A stretch of DNA of 7,407 bases from Tannerella sp. (lineage in GTDB: Bacteria > Bacteroidota > Bacteroidia > Bacteroidales > Tannerellaceae), in the NCBI GenBank assembly GCA_031283915.1, contig JAITAY010000293.1, positions 1-7,407 on the forward strand, in the 5' to 3' direction. The notes below the pieces were generated by a model. The model saw nothing but the letters and a program-made list of their open reading frames with translations, ran no database searches and was not told the DNA's origin. This document shows, piece by piece, positions 1-7,407 of this stretch. The position numbers and the translations under genes were made by a program. How positions within the stretch are numbered: position 1 is the first letter of the stretch; the number at the start of each line of letters is the position of its first letter.

Positions 1-53
1 CAATAATTTCACCCGACATCCTGCCGAAAATTATGGAAAAACAATAATTTCAC
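1..53. repeat. 12-bp direct repeat pair, 41-base spacing
   Basis: CAATAATTTCAC occurs at 1-12 and again at 42-53. The shared 7-mer CAATAAT also appears inverted (ATTATTG) at 71-77 and 102-108, so four copies face each other in pairs across about 60 bases. The window starts inside the first copy or at its edge, so more units may lie to the left. No function can be assigned. Confidence 0.7.
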
Positions 54-70
54 ACGCAAACCGGCTTTTT

Positions 71-119
71 ATTATTGATTTCTGCAAAAAAAAAAGAGGT
101 CATTATTGATTTCTGCAAA
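71..119. repeat. 18-bp perfect direct repeat pair, 31-base spacing
   Basis: ATTATTGATTTCTGCAAA occurs at 71-88 and 102-119 without mismatch. The first copy runs into ten consecutive A residues (86-95), and the copies are separated by 13 bases. Slippage-type duplication or a pair of protein-binding sites would both fit. It is too short, with too few units, to be a CRISPR array. Confidence 0.8.
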
Positions 120-157
120 TAATTTTTCGCTGCCATTGTCAAAGTTACCGCGCCGGT

Positions 158-172
158 CGCGCAGAATAACCG
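158..172 (-). repeat. Degenerate copy of the dispersed 15-nt repeat
   Basis: On the - strand this reads CGGTTATTCTGCGCG, matching the copy 47 bases away (205-219) at 14 of 15 positions. It keeps the TTAT-CTGCGCG core but lacks the GGT that follows in the other copies. The two neighbouring copies fall in different reading frames of the overlapping - strand open frame, which suggests the similarity is at DNA level rather than protein level. Confidence 0.5.
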
Positions 173-200
173 TCAGACCCATGCGCGTCAGGTTGTCCTC

Positions 201-215
201 ACCACGCGCAGTATA
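201..215 (-). repeat. Dispersed imperfect palindrome, copy 1
   Basis: The - strand reads TATACTGCGCGTGGT, differing by one base from the copy at 7188-7202 and by two from the copy at 2889-2903. The core has dyad symmetry centred on CGCG, with arms weakened here by G-T pairings. It lies 159 bases upstream of the rfbD start. Possible identities are a REP-like element or an operator shared by the flanking genes. Only its repetition across all three spacers is seen directly. Confidence 0.7.
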
Positions 216-279
216 ACCGAAAAAAAAGATTCTTTGCTCTCCGAAAGAACGTTTGGCAGGATGTATCTCTGCAAGGCTC

Positions 280-314
280 ATCTCCTGCACAAAATCAGGC
301 CGTGTGCAGGAGAT
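280..314. repeat. Perfect 12-bp inverted repeat beside the rfbD promoter
   Basis: ATCTCCTGCACA (280-291) is the exact reverse complement of TGTGCAGGAGAT (303-314), with an 11-base spacer. The right arm ends 6 bases before the -33 element of the rfbD promoter. A partial echo of the left arm (ATCTCTGCA) lies at 265-273. Neither side is followed by a T-run on the strand that would need it, so it is unlikely to be an intrinsic terminator. The position suits a dimeric regulator's binding site. If transcription enters from further upstream, it would fold into a strong RNA hairpin. Confidence 0.75.
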
Positions 315-320
315 TCGGCA

Positions 321-349
321 TTGTCCGGCAGGAATTTTGCGTAACTTTG
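321..349 (+). promoter_or_regulatory. Bacteroidetes-type promoter of rfbD-prfC
   Basis: A TTG at 321-323 is followed after 18 bases by TAACTTTG at 342-349. This fits the known -33 (TTG) and -7 (TAnnTTTG) elements of the Bacteroidetes primary sigma factor, with spacing near the usual 19-21. A start of transcription around 354-357 would leave a leader of roughly 20 bases before the ATG at 375. The match is seen in the sequence. Activity is inferred. Confidence 0.75.
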
Positions 350-374
350 CGCCGCAATAGCAGAAAGGTTTCAG

Positions 375-1244
375 ATGAAAAAGCATATTTTGATAACGGG
401 AGCCGGCGGACAGTTGGGTAACGCGATCCGGACACTGGCGGGGGATTACGGCGGTGCCGGGTTTCATTTTACGGACGTCGATACGCTGGATATCTGCGAC
501 GCCGGCAGGCTGGCCGGTTTTGTCCGCGCCCGTGGCATCGACTGGCTGCTGAACTGCGCAGCTTATACGGCGGTGGACCGGGCGGAGGACGACGCGGAAA
601 GGTGTATGCGTATCAACCGCGATGCCGTGCGAACCGTCGGAGAGGTCGCCCGGGCGGAGGGAATCAGGGTGATTCACGTATCTACGGATTACGTGTTCGA
701 CGGCCGAGCCACGCGCCCTTACCGCGAGGATGACACGCCCTGTCCGCTGTCGGTATACGGAGAGAGTAAACTGGCGGGTGAAACCGCCCTGCAACAGGTT
801 TGCCCGGAAGCGGTGATCATCCGTACATCCTGGCTGTATTCCGAGTTCGGCGCCAATTTCGTAAAGACGATGTTACGCCTGGGCGGCGAAGGGAAAGCGG
901 TACAGGTCGTTTCCGACCAAACGGGGACACCCACGTATGCAGGCGATCTGGCGGCAGCGATGCTGGCGGTGGTTGACTGTCCGGCGACGGTGCCCGGCAT
1001 CTATCATTATTCCGGCGACGGCCTGTGTACCTGGTACGATTTCGCCGTGAAGATCATGGCGCTGGCCGGCCTGGACTGTCAGGTACATCCGGTTGCCACG
1101 CGAGACCGGCCTGCGCGTGCCGTCCGTCCGGCATACAGCCTCCTGGACAAGGAAAAAATCAAACGGACCTATCCGGTGAACGTCCCGGACTGGGAAACCA
1201 GCCTGCGGCATTGCATCCGGATATTAACGCATCATCACAATTGA
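375..1244 (+). CDS. rfbD: dTDP-4-dehydrorhamnose reductase
   Basis: This cytoplasmic NAD(P)H-dependent enzyme carries out the last step of dTDP-L-rhamnose synthesis, reducing dTDP-4-dehydro-L-rhamnose. The product feeds O-antigen, capsule and other glycans. The 289-residue protein is close to the usual family length of about 300. It belongs to the extended short-chain dehydrogenase (RmlD) family: a Rossmann GxxGxxG at 9-15 (GAGGQLG), the NCAAYTAVDRAE block at 60-71, STDYVFDG at 103-110 with the catalytic Thr104, and the YxxxK pair Tyr128 and Lys132 in YGESKLAGE. The ATG at 375 sits about 25 bases after a good promoter box and places the Rossmann strand at the very N-terminus, as expected. There is only a weak purine stretch upstream. 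The rfbA, rfbB and rfbC partners are not in the window. prfC starts 3 bases after the stop. Nothing looks broken. Confidence 0.95.
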   Translation: MKKHILITGAGGQLGNAIRTLAGDYGGAGFHFTDVDTLDICDAGRLAGFVRARGIDWLLNCAAYTAVDRAEDDAERCMRINRDAVRTVGEVARAEGIRVIHVSTDYVFDGRATRPYREDDTPCPLSVYGESKLAGETALQQVCPEAVIIRTSWLYSEFGANFVKTMLRLGGEGKAVQVVSDQTGTPTYAGDLAAAMLAVVDCPATVPGIYHYSGDGLCTWYDFAVKIMALAGLDCQVHPVATRDRPARAVRPAYSLLDKEKIKRTYPVNVPDWETSLRHCIRILTHHHN

Positions 1245-1247
1245 TAC

Positions 1248-2828
1248 ATGTCTATTTATACAGAAGAAATACGGCGGCGAAGGACGTTCGCCATTATCAG
1301 TCATCCCGACGCCGGGAAGACGACCCTTACGGAGAAATTACTGCTGTTCGGGGGAGCGATTCATGTGGCCGGCGCGGTGAAATCGAACAAAATCCGGAAG
1401 ACGGCAGCGTCCGACTGGATGGAAATCGAAAAACAAAGGGGCATCTCGGTCGCGACTTCGGTCATGGCGTTTGACTACCAGGGTTACAAAATCAACATAC
1501 TGGATACCCCCGGTCATCAGGATTTTGCGGAAGATACGTTCCGTACGTTGACGGCCGTTGACAGCGTGATCATCGTTGTCGATGCGGCCAAAGGCGTCGA
1601 AGCGCAGACGCGCCGGCTGATGGAGGTCTGCCGGATGCGGCAAACGCCGGTGATCGTGTTCATCAACAAGATGGATCGCGAAGGGAAAGACCCGTTCGAT
1701 CTGCTGGACGAGGTCGAAGCGGAGCTGCACATCAGGGTGCGTCCCCTGAGCTGGCCGATAGAGATGGGGCAGCGATTCAGGGGAGTGTATAATTTCCATG
1801 CGCGGAAATTGGACTTGTATACCCCCAGCAAGCAGACCGTCACGGAAAGCGTCGTCTTTAGGGATATTCACAGTCCGGAACTGGAAAAGCGCCTGGATCC
1901 GGAGTTGGCCGGGAAACTTCGCAGCGATATCGAACTGATCGACGGCGTTTATCCCGCTTTCGAGCCAGCGAGTTATCTGAAAGGAGACCTTGCGCCCGTG
2001 TTTTTCGGTTCGGCGCTCAACAATTTCGGCGTAAAGGAACTGCTGGACTGTTTCGTGCAGATAGCTCCCTCGCCGCGTCCGGTGCAGGCGCTCGAACGAC
2101 GGGTGGAACCGGAGGAAGAGGCGTTTTCCGGGTTCGTTTTCAAGATTCATGCCAACATGGATCCGAATCATCGCAGTTGCATCGCCTTTGTGAAGATTTG
2201 TTCGGGACGTTTTGAACGCAATGCCAACTGCAAACACGTGCGTTTCGACCGGATGATGCGTTTCGGCAGCCCGACGGCGTTTATGGCACAGAAGAAGGAA
2301 ATCGTGGACGAGGCGTTTGCCGGCGATATCGTCGGGTTACCCGATACCGGGAATTTCAAAATCGGCGACAGCTTGACTTCCGGCGAAAACTTGCACTTCA
2401 AGGGCTTGCCGAGCTTTTCGCCGGAAATGTTCAAGTACATCGAAAATGCCGACCCGATGAAGGCGAAACAACTCCAGAAAGGGATTGAGCAATTGATGGA
2501 CGAAGGCGTCGCTCAGTTGTTTGTCAGCCGGCTCAGCGGCCGGAAAATCGTCGGAACGGTGGGACAGTTGCAGTTCGAGGTGATCCAGTACCGTTTGCTG
2601 CACGAATACGGTGCGCAGTGCCGATGGGAGCCTGTCAGCTTGTACAAAGCCTGCTGGATCGAAAGCGCGAACACAACGCAACTGGAGAATTTCAGGAAAC
2701 GCAAATCGCAGTACCTGGCTTCCGACCGCGAAGGCCGGGAGGTCTATCTGGCCGATTCCCCGTATGTCCTGACCATGGCACAGCAGGATTTCCCGGAAAT
2801 AAGGTTTCATTTTACTTCGGAGTTTTAG
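1248..2828 (+). CDS. prfC: Peptide chain release factor 3 (RF3)
   Basis: RF3 is a translational GTPase that removes RF1 or RF2 from the ribosome after peptide release. The 526 residues match the roughly 529 of E. coli RF3. The GTPase motifs are all present: G1 SHPDAGKTT at 18-26 (Lys24), the switch I segment EKQRGISVATSV at 61-72, G3 DTPGH at 86-90, G4 NKMD at 140-143 and G5 SAL at 255-257. The HPDAGKT form of the P-loop, rather than the HVDHGKT seen in EF-Tu, and the MEIEKQRGIS segment separate it from EF-G, LepA and TypA. A domain-II-like beta barrel follows from about residue 290, and the RF3-type C-terminal domain fills the rest. The start is 3 bases after the rfbD stop with no clear ribosome-binding site, so translational coupling is likely. 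It ends in TAG, and the same frame then stays open for 56 codons. Confidence 0.97.
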   Translation: MSIYTEEIRRRRTFAIISHPDAGKTTLTEKLLLFGGAIHVAGAVKSNKIRKTAASDWMEIEKQRGISVATSVMAFDYQGYKINILDTPGHQDFAEDTFRTLTAVDSVIIVVDAAKGVEAQTRRLMEVCRMRQTPVIVFINKMDREGKDPFDLLDEVEAELHIRVRPLSWPIEMGQRFRGVYNFHARKLDLYTPSKQTVTESVVFRDIHSPELEKRLDPELAGKLRSDIELIDGVYPAFEPASYLKGDLAPVFFGSALNNFGVKELLDCFVQIAPSPRPVQALERRVEPEEEAFSGFVFKIHANMDPNHRSCIAFVKICSGRFERNANCKHVRFDRMMRFGSPTAFMAQKKEIVDEAFAGDIVGLPDTGNFKIGDSLTSGENLHFKGLPSFSPEMFKYIENADPMKAKQLQKGIEQLMDEGVAQLFVSRLSGRKIVGTVGQLQFEVIQYRLLHEYGAQCRWEPVSLYKACWIESANTTQLENFRKRKSQYLASDREGREVYLADSPYVLTMAQQDFPEIRFHFTSEF

Positions 2829-2888
2829 TTGCTTGCAGACCGCCGTACCCGGGATAAAATTACATCCACGCAGCCATCTCCCGTTGTT

Positions 2889-2906
2889 TATACTGCACGC
2901 GGTATA
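2889..2906 (+). repeat. Dispersed imperfect palindrome, copy 2
   Basis: TATACTGCACGCGGTATA is the most symmetrical of the copies: over 18 bases the two halves form seven Watson-Crick pairs and one G-T pair around a two-base centre. The first 16 bases match 7188-7203 at all but one position. It lies 60 bases after the prfC stop and about 220 bases before the next start codon. It could be a REP-type extragenic element or a protein-binding site. Confidence 0.7.
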
Positions 2907-3075
2907 CATCCCCCGGTATGCGCGCATTTTCAGTCGTTGGATGGCAAAAACATCTCCCGTCAATTGGGATGGTTTATTTCCGGACAGCTCCTGAGATAGC
3001 TTATGTAAGAGGTGCGTCAGTTGCCTGCGCTTCCGCTTTTTTCTCCTGAAATATCCGTTATTCCGGAATCTGTTG

Positions 3076-3083
3076 TACTTTTG
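3076..3083 (+). promoter_or_regulatory. Bacteroidetes -7 box of the SNF2 gene
   Basis: TACTTTTG is a full match to TAnnTTTG. No TTG stands 19-21 bases upstream, so the -33 element is weak. Transcription from it would begin near 3088-3091 and give a leader of some 20-25 AT-rich bases to the ATG at 3112. The box overlaps the region just after a possible in-frame TTG start at 3073, which argues that the TTG is not used. It also indicates that the SNF2 gene is transcribed separately from rfbD-prfC. Confidence 0.6.
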
Positions 3084-3111
3084 TCCCCACAATTTATTTT
3101 CTATACACCCC

Positions 3112-6100
3112 ATGCTTGACGAACAAATTCAGGAATATCTGTCGCTCGACGACGAGGCGCGGAACATGATCCACCGCCTTGCATTGACTCGTTTCCCCAT
3201 GAGTTTCAATGACATTTACTGGTCGCTTGGAAACGTGAAAACCGTCGATAAGACAAAAGTGCAATCAGTGATTGATTGTGGACTTAAAGTCGGGTTAATC
3301 AGTAAAGACTCTTTAACCAAAGGGTATCTGCTCAACAGCGCTGTACTCGTTTGGATCTTTCCGCTCATTCCACAGGATGTGCTCGATAAAAAAAGCAATA
3401 TGCCTTATTACGGTTATCATATCAGCCGCAACCAGACCTGTTTGCTGGAATATCTAAAAGCGCTGTGCCATGCTCCGGAGCGCCTGCCGGCAGCCGAAAA
3501 GGAACTTTTGCTTCACGACAAGGCCCAGGTAGAGAAATTGGTGCATCTCTTTTCGCAGCCGGCATACGATGCCGTTATTCCGCGCATATCGGGCACAATC
3601 GCCGGAATGATCTACGAATATGCCCTGCGCCAGACCGTATCCAATCTGGATTCTTTCGCTCTGCTGGAGCAACTGGACGGGAAATTGCAGGACTGTCAAT
3701 CCGTCGAGATTAGTTGTCGTCAGGCCGAGATTGCCATCATACAGGGTGATTTCAAACGGGCACTGCAACTCTCGCTTCCTTTCGACGAACCGGTCGCCTA
3801 TTATTCGCAAGCCATTTGCGCCTTTCTGGAAGGCCGTACCAATCAGGCGCTGGACTGGTTTGAGAAAGGGCTGAAAAAGCAGCGTCACGAGCACAAAAGT
3901 ACGCACCTTCCGGCCATGTCCGAGGCAGCCCTGTTTTTCGTCGTGACCTGGCTCTCGAAGGAGCAGGAAAAGTATGCCCCGGTGTTCCGGAAGATCGCCG
4001 ATGAAAATGTCACCGCGCCTATCTCCTCTACCTACCTGCACTTTAAGCAGCTGTGCGAATATCAGGTTGAAACGGCGGAAAAAGCCGCCAAGATGTCCAC
4101 CCGTTTCCGGCAACTCACCATCGCCAATCCTGATCCTGAACAGCTCTTATGGATGGCCGTCGTACTGGGCTTCACCAGGAAGCCTCCCTTACCGCGGGAA
4201 CGGGTGTACGACCTCGAGCGAAAAATGCGGAAAGCCCTGGAGAACCGGTATTACGTCCTGGCTTACGAGATCGCCTGGCTTTTGACGCAATGGCTCCGTT
4301 CGCCCGAGAGCAGCCAGATCTGCGAACAACTGGAAGCCAAACTGGGTTATGCGCCGCTGCTTCCGCGCATCAAGCCTCTGGAAGACTGGGAAAGGCAATT
4401 GAACACCTATCTCTCGCTCGAAGCCGTACAGTCAGTCATTCGCAAGGATACCGACAAGGGAAATACACGTTTAGCCTATCGTTTCCATTTCGAGGGTCTT
4501 CGCGTCTATCCCGTCCTGCAAACGCGCAGTGCAAAAGGAGAGTGGACGCCGGGCAAGAACGTGGCAATCGCCAGTTTCATTGAGGGGAAAGTGGATTGCA
4601 TGACCGAACAAGACCGGCGCATTGCCGCTACCGAAAACAAGTATTCGTATGCGCTGGGACGCAACGCCATCCTCGAGATGGTGGGACATCCCTGCGTGTT
4701 TCTGGAAGACAGCAACATCCATGTCGAACTGGTGACCGCTCAACCGGTACTCAGCGTCGTCAAGTGGATGAGAGACAGCTACCGGATCGAATGCGACATT
4801 CCCTATCCGCGCGAAGGAGTCATTGTTCAGAAAGAAACAAATACACGTTACAAGGTATACAACCTCAACAAATTCCAGTACGAAATCCTCCAGGCCGTAT
4901 TCAACTGCCGGCCGGTACCCGAACAGGGATACGAGAGGCTGCTGCAAATACTGAAACATTTCAGTACGCACGTGCAAGTACAATCCGACCTGGCGATGGA
5001 TGAAATCACCGGTCAATTGCGGCAGGTCGACGCCGATTCGCGCATCCGCGTGCAATTGCTGCCGCTTGGCGACGGCCTGAAAGCCGAACTGTTCGTTAAG
5101 CCATTCGGTGCACACCCGCCGTACTGCAAGCCGGGGCGCGGCGGAAAGACCCTGATCGCAAACGAAGATAACGAACGTGTTCAAGTGACCCGCGACCTTT
5201 CGGAGGAAAAGACCAACAGCGACCTCCTGCTCAGCGACCTCCGGACGATTAAGAATGTCCGTACGACCGACGGCTCGCTGATGACGTTTAACAATCCACT
5301 TGACTCGCTTGAGTTGCTCGACATACTGAAACTCCATCAGGACATAGCCGTCGTGGAATGGCCCGAAGGCGAACGTTTCAGGATACGCCGGAGAGTCATG
5401 GCCGGCGACCTCCGCCTGCGAGTCAAAAGCAATGTCAACTGGTTTGAACTGGAAGGCGAACTGAGCGTAGACGAGAATATGGTTTTGTCGCTTAAAAGTT
5501 TGCTCGAACTGGTGCGGCTCGGGCACGGGCGTTTTGTGGAACTGGGAGAGGGTGAATTTCTCGCGCTCAGCGAGCAGCTTCGGAGCCGTCTGGCCGAACT
5601 GGAGAGCCTCGTGTCGGAATCGGGAAACGGCGTTACGCTCAATCGTTTTGCTTCGGCATCGGTGATCACTGCGTTCGACGAATTTGAGAACCTGCAAGCC
5701 GACAAGGCTTGGCTCGATTTCCGCAAGCGTCTGGAAACGGCGCAACTGTCGGATGCCACCGTCCCGCCGCTCCTGCAGGCAGAGTTACGCCCCTACCAGG
5801 TGGCCGGTTTTCAGTGGATGATACGTCTCTCGGAATGGGACGCCGGCGCTTGCCTGGCCGACGACATGGGACTGGGCAAAACCGTGCAGGCGATTGCCGT
5901 CCTGCTGCACCGTATGCAGGCAGGGCCGGCGCTGGTCGTAGCGCCCGTTTCTGTGGTACCGAACTGGGTCAGCGAAGTCAATGGCTTTGCACCTGCACTT
6001 CACGTCAAGACGCTGCACGACAGCGGCGACCGTGCCGCCACCTTAGCCTCGCTCGAAGCCGGCGACTTGCTCGTCACCTCCTACGGTCTGCTGCTTTCCG

Positions 6101-7146
6101 AAGAAGAAGCCCTCACGGCCAAACACTGGGCGACGGTGATTCTGGACGAAGCTCACGTCATCAAAAACTACAATACTAAAACATCGAAAGCGGCAATGAG
6201 CCTGCAAGCCGATTTCCGCGTCATACTGACCGGCACTCCGCTGCAAAATCATCTGGGCGAGCTGTGGAACCTCTTCCAGTTCATTAATCCGGGACTGCTC
6301 GGCGATTTGTCCCGGTTCACCGAAATATTTGTCCGTTCCACGGACGAACACACCCGCGAACGTCTCAAAAAACTGATTACGCCCTTCATCCTCCGGCGTA
6401 CCAAAACAACCGTGCTCAAAGAATTGCCGCCTAAAACGGAAATCGTCCGGAAAATCACACTCAGCGACGAAGAAACGGCATTTTACGAAATGCTGCGTCG
6501 CAAGGCGATCGAATCGCTGGAGAGCGACGACAACCCGCAAGGCGCCAAACACATGAAAGTACTGGCCGAAATCACCCGCCTGCGACAGGCCTGTTGTCAT
6601 CCGGCGCTGGTCACCCCCGAAATAGGGATCGAATCCACCAAGCTGTCTACCTTTCTCGAAATTGCTTCCGAATTGAAGGAAAACGGTCATCGCGCATTAG
6701 TGTTCAGCCAGTTTGTGACCCATCTGGACATTGTGCGCAAGGCCATGGACGAGGCTGGATTCAGCTACCGCTACCTGGACGGTTCCACTTCCTCGATGAA
6801 ACGTCTCGTAGAAGTGCGCAGTTTCCAGAGCGGAGTGGGCGACTTTTTCCTGATCAGCCTCAAGGCCGGGGGACTGGGACTGAATCTGACAGCGGCCGAT
6901 TATGTCATCCACCTGGATCCGTGGTGGAATCCGGCCATCGAAGATCAGGCATCCGACCGGGCTTACCGTATCGGACAATGTAATCCGGTGACGGTCTATC
7001 GCCTGGTGGCCGAACACACCATCGAAGAGAAAATCATCCAACTGCACAATACAAAACGCGACCTGGCCGATTCGCTCCTTGCCGGAAGCGACCGCTCAGC
7101 CAAATTGTCCATCCATGAACTGATGGAATTGATCAAGGAAAGGTAA
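3112..7146 (+). CDS. Large SNF2-family DNA-dependent ATPase
   Basis: This 1344-residue superfamily 2 ATPase of the SNF2/Rad54 type is expected to use ATP to move along double-stranded DNA and remodel or strip bound proteins. The C-terminal motor is complete: start LRPYQVAGFQWM at about 892, motif I LADDMGLGKT at 915-924 (Lys923), Ia near 941, II DEAH at 1012-1015, III LTGTPLQN at 1039-1046, IV near 1195, V SLKAGGLGLNLT from 1249, VI DQASDRAYRIGQ at 1278-1289 (Arg1283, Arg1286). The N-terminal half is largely unassigned. Residues 15-85 could be a winged helix, 90-450 looks helical with a TPR-like pair at about 212-260, and 450-890 has features of the beta-rich accessory region of large bacterial SNF2 proteins (GEWTPGKNV, DRRIAA near 501). 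No SWIM-type CxC zinc motif is seen. I chose ATG 3112 over TTG 3073 because the promoter box overlaps the earlier start. It has no partner gene here, so whether it serves repair, transcription or defence is open. Confidence 0.92.
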   Translation: MLDEQIQEYLSLDDEARNMIHRLALTRFPMSFNDIYWSLGNVKTVDKTKVQSVIDCGLKVGLISKDSLTKGYLLNSAVLVWIFPLIPQDVLDKKSNMPYYGYHISRNQTCLLEYLKALCHAPERLPAAEKELLLHDKAQVEKLVHLFSQPAYDAVIPRISGTIAGMIYEYALRQTVSNLDSFALLEQLDGKLQDCQSVEISCRQAEIAIIQGDFKRALQLSLPFDEPVAYYSQAICAFLEGRTNQALDWFEKGLKKQRHEHKSTHLPAMSEAALFFVVTWLSKEQEKYAPVFRKIADENVTAPISSTYLHFKQLCEYQVETAEKAAKMSTRFRQLTIANPDPEQLLWMAVVLGFTRKPPLPRERVYDLERKMRKALENRYYVLAYEIAWLLTQWLRSPESSQICEQLEAKLGYAPLLPRIKPLEDWERQLNTYLSLEAVQSVIRKDTDKGNTRLAYRFHFEGLRVYPVLQTRSAKGEWTPGKNVAIASFIEGKVDCMTEQDRRIAATENKYSYALGRNAILEMVGHPCVFLEDSNIHVELVTAQPVLSVVKWMRDSYRIECDIPYPREGVIVQKETNTRYKVYNLNKFQYEILQAVFNCRPVPEQGYERLLQILKHFSTHVQVQSDLAMDEITGQLRQVDADSRIRVQLLPLGDGLKAELFVKPFGAHPPYCKPGRGGKTLIANEDNERVQVTRDLSEEKTNSDLLLSDLRTIKNVRTTDGSLMTFNNPLDSLELLDILKLHQDIAVVEWPEGERFRIRRRVMAGDLRLRVKSNVNWFELEGELSVDENMVLSLKSLLELVRLGHGRFVELGEGEFLALSEQLRSRLAELESLVSESGNGVTLNRFASASVITAFDEFENLQADKAWLDFRKRLETAQLSDATVPPLLQAELRPYQVAGFQWMIRLSEWDAGACLADDMGLGKTVQAIAVLLHRMQAGPALVVAPVSVVPNWVSEVNGFAPALHVKTLHDSGDRAATLASLEAGDLLVTSYGLLLSEEEALTAKHWATVILDEAHVIKNYNTKTSKAAMSLQADFRVILTGTPLQNHLGELWNLFQFINPGLLGDLSRFTEIFVRSTDEHTRERLKKLITPFILRRTKTTVLKELPPKTEIVRKITLSDEETAFYEMLRRKAIESLESDDNPQGAKHMKVLAEITRLRQACCHPALVTPEIGIESTKLSTFLEIASELKENGHRALVFSQFVTHLDIVRKAMDEAGFSYRYLDGSTSSMKRLVEVRSFQSGVGDFFLISLKAGGLGLNLTAADYVIHLDPWWNPAIEDQASDRAYRIGQCNPVTVYRLVAEHTIEEKIIQLHNTKRDLADSLLAGSDRSAKLSIHELMELIKER

Positions 7147-7187
7147 GGCCGAATTTTCAGACGGCTCTATAGCGCATCATGAGTTAT

Positions 7188-7203
7188 TATACTGCGCGCG
7201 GTA
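7188..7203 (+). repeat. Dispersed imperfect palindrome, copy 3
   Basis: TATACTGCGCGCGGTA differs from copy 2 at one base and, over its first 15 bases, from copy 1 at one base. The dyad covers 7190-7203 with one G-T pair, centred on GC. It lies 42 bases after the SNF2 stop, so each of the three intergenic regions in the window has a copy. Confidence 0.7.
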
Positions 7204-7215
7204 CAGTTTTGTGCA

Positions 7216-7269
7216 TTGCCCGTCAGCATAGAAAAGGGCCTCCGCCCACACGCCTTCTTGCCCGTCAGC
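7216..7269. repeat. 12-bp direct repeat pair, 42-base spacing
   Basis: TTGCCCGTCAGC occurs at 7216-7227 and again at 7258-7269. The spacing of 42 bases is a multiple of three, which would put the same frame on both copies, but the open frame across them is not a convincing gene. No function can be assigned. Confidence 0.6.
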
Positions 7270-7367
7270 TCAAACTCAATGTCATCAAGTTAACCCACAT
7301 TGCAGCTCGTCATGTCACAAATTTCCTAAAATCAGCGATATCCAATTTTTCAAATTCCGATCTGTGT

Positions 7368-7407
7368 ACTACAAATTTTCGTTTGGAGTAAGGACGCAAT
7401 TTGTAGT
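7368..7407. repeat. Perfect 10-bp inverted repeat at the right edge
   Basis: ACTACAAATT (7368-7377) is the exact reverse complement of AATTTGTAGT (7398-7407), with a 20-base spacer. The right arm ends exactly at the window edge, so the arms may be longer or belong to a larger element. No T-run can be seen after it, so a terminator cannot be judged. An operator, an RNA hairpin or the end of a mobile element are all possible. Confidence 0.6.

Larger units (their letters stand above)
1..374. other. Gene-free, repeat-rich upstream region
   Basis: No gene can be defended in these 374 bases. The first 130 bases are AT-rich and carry two pairs of direct repeats (1-12/42-53 and 71-88/102-119) and a run of ten A (86-95). 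Bases 131-275 are more GC-rich and hold two copies of a dispersed repeat on the - strand. Bases 280-314 form a perfect inverted repeat, and 321-349 is the rfbD promoter. A - strand reading frame from an ATG at 281 to a stop at 72 would give 69 residues. It has no recognisable domain, its last residues come from the direct repeats, and no good promoter lies upstream, so I do not call it a gene. The region could instead be the decayed end of a neighbouring gene or element lying to the left. Confidence 0.6.
2829..3111. other. Intergenic spacer between prfC and the SNF2 gene
   Basis: These 283 bases hold no gene I can support. They contain dispersed-repeat copy 2, a perfect 10-bp palindrome ATGCGCGCAT at 2918-2927, the direct repeat CATCTCCCGT at 2875-2884 and 2951-2960, and the promoter box of the downstream gene. 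No convincing hairpin followed by a T-run is seen after prfC, so where its transcript ends is unclear. Confidence 0.6.
7147..7407. other. Noncoding tail after the SNF2 gene
   Basis: These 261 bases hold dispersed-repeat copy 3, a 12-bp direct repeat pair and an inverted repeat at the edge. An open frame from ATG 7179 to TAA 7391 would give 70 residues. It starts inside the repeat, has no promoter box or ribosome-binding site, shows no recognisable domain and drifts into AT-rich sequence, so I do not call it a gene. A 4-bp stem just after the SNF2 stop (GCCG 7148-7151, CGGC 7162-7165) lacks a T-run and is a poor terminator. Confidence 0.55.

Overview
The window looks like chromosomal DNA from a member of the Bacteroidota, probably Bacteroidales. 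The evidence is two well-placed promoter boxes of the Bacteroidetes type (TAnnTTTG, one of them with an upstream TTG), translation starts without a clear Shine-Dalgarno sequence, short leaders, and protein sequences consistent with that phylum. Genus and species cannot be fixed from the sequence alone. Coding DNA is moderately GC-rich, and the left edge and the last 100 bases are much more AT-rich.

Layout. Bases 1-374 hold no gene I can defend. They contain two pairs of short direct repeats, two copies of a dispersed repeat, a perfect 12-bp inverted repeat, and the promoter of the first gene. Then come three intact genes on the + strand. rfbD (375-1244) encodes dTDP-4-dehydrorhamnose reductase, and prfC (1248-2828) encodes peptide chain release factor 3. 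They are 3 bases apart and almost certainly share a transcript from the promoter at 321-349. After a 283-base spacer, a separate promoter box at 3076-3083 precedes a very large gene (3112-7146, 1344 aa) for a SNF2-family DNA-dependent ATPase with a long, mostly unassigned N-terminal half. The last 261 bases are noncoding as far as I can support and end in a perfect 10-bp inverted repeat cut by the window edge.

How the genes relate. rfbD makes dTDP-L-rhamnose for surface polysaccharide and prfC recycles class I release factors on the ribosome, so their linkage looks like operon packing rather than a shared pathway. The SNF2 ATPase acts on DNA-protein complexes and has no visible partner gene here, so nothing shows it to be part of a multi-gene defence or mobile system.

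The most unusual signal is not a gene. All three intergenic spacers carry the same short, imperfectly palindromic sequence, TATACTGCRCGYGGT (201-215 on the - strand, 2889-2903 and 7188-7202 on the + strand), with a degenerate fourth copy at 158-172. This is a candidate REP-like element or protein-binding site. I found no convincing new multi-gene system, tRNA, rRNA, CRISPR array or insertion sequence.
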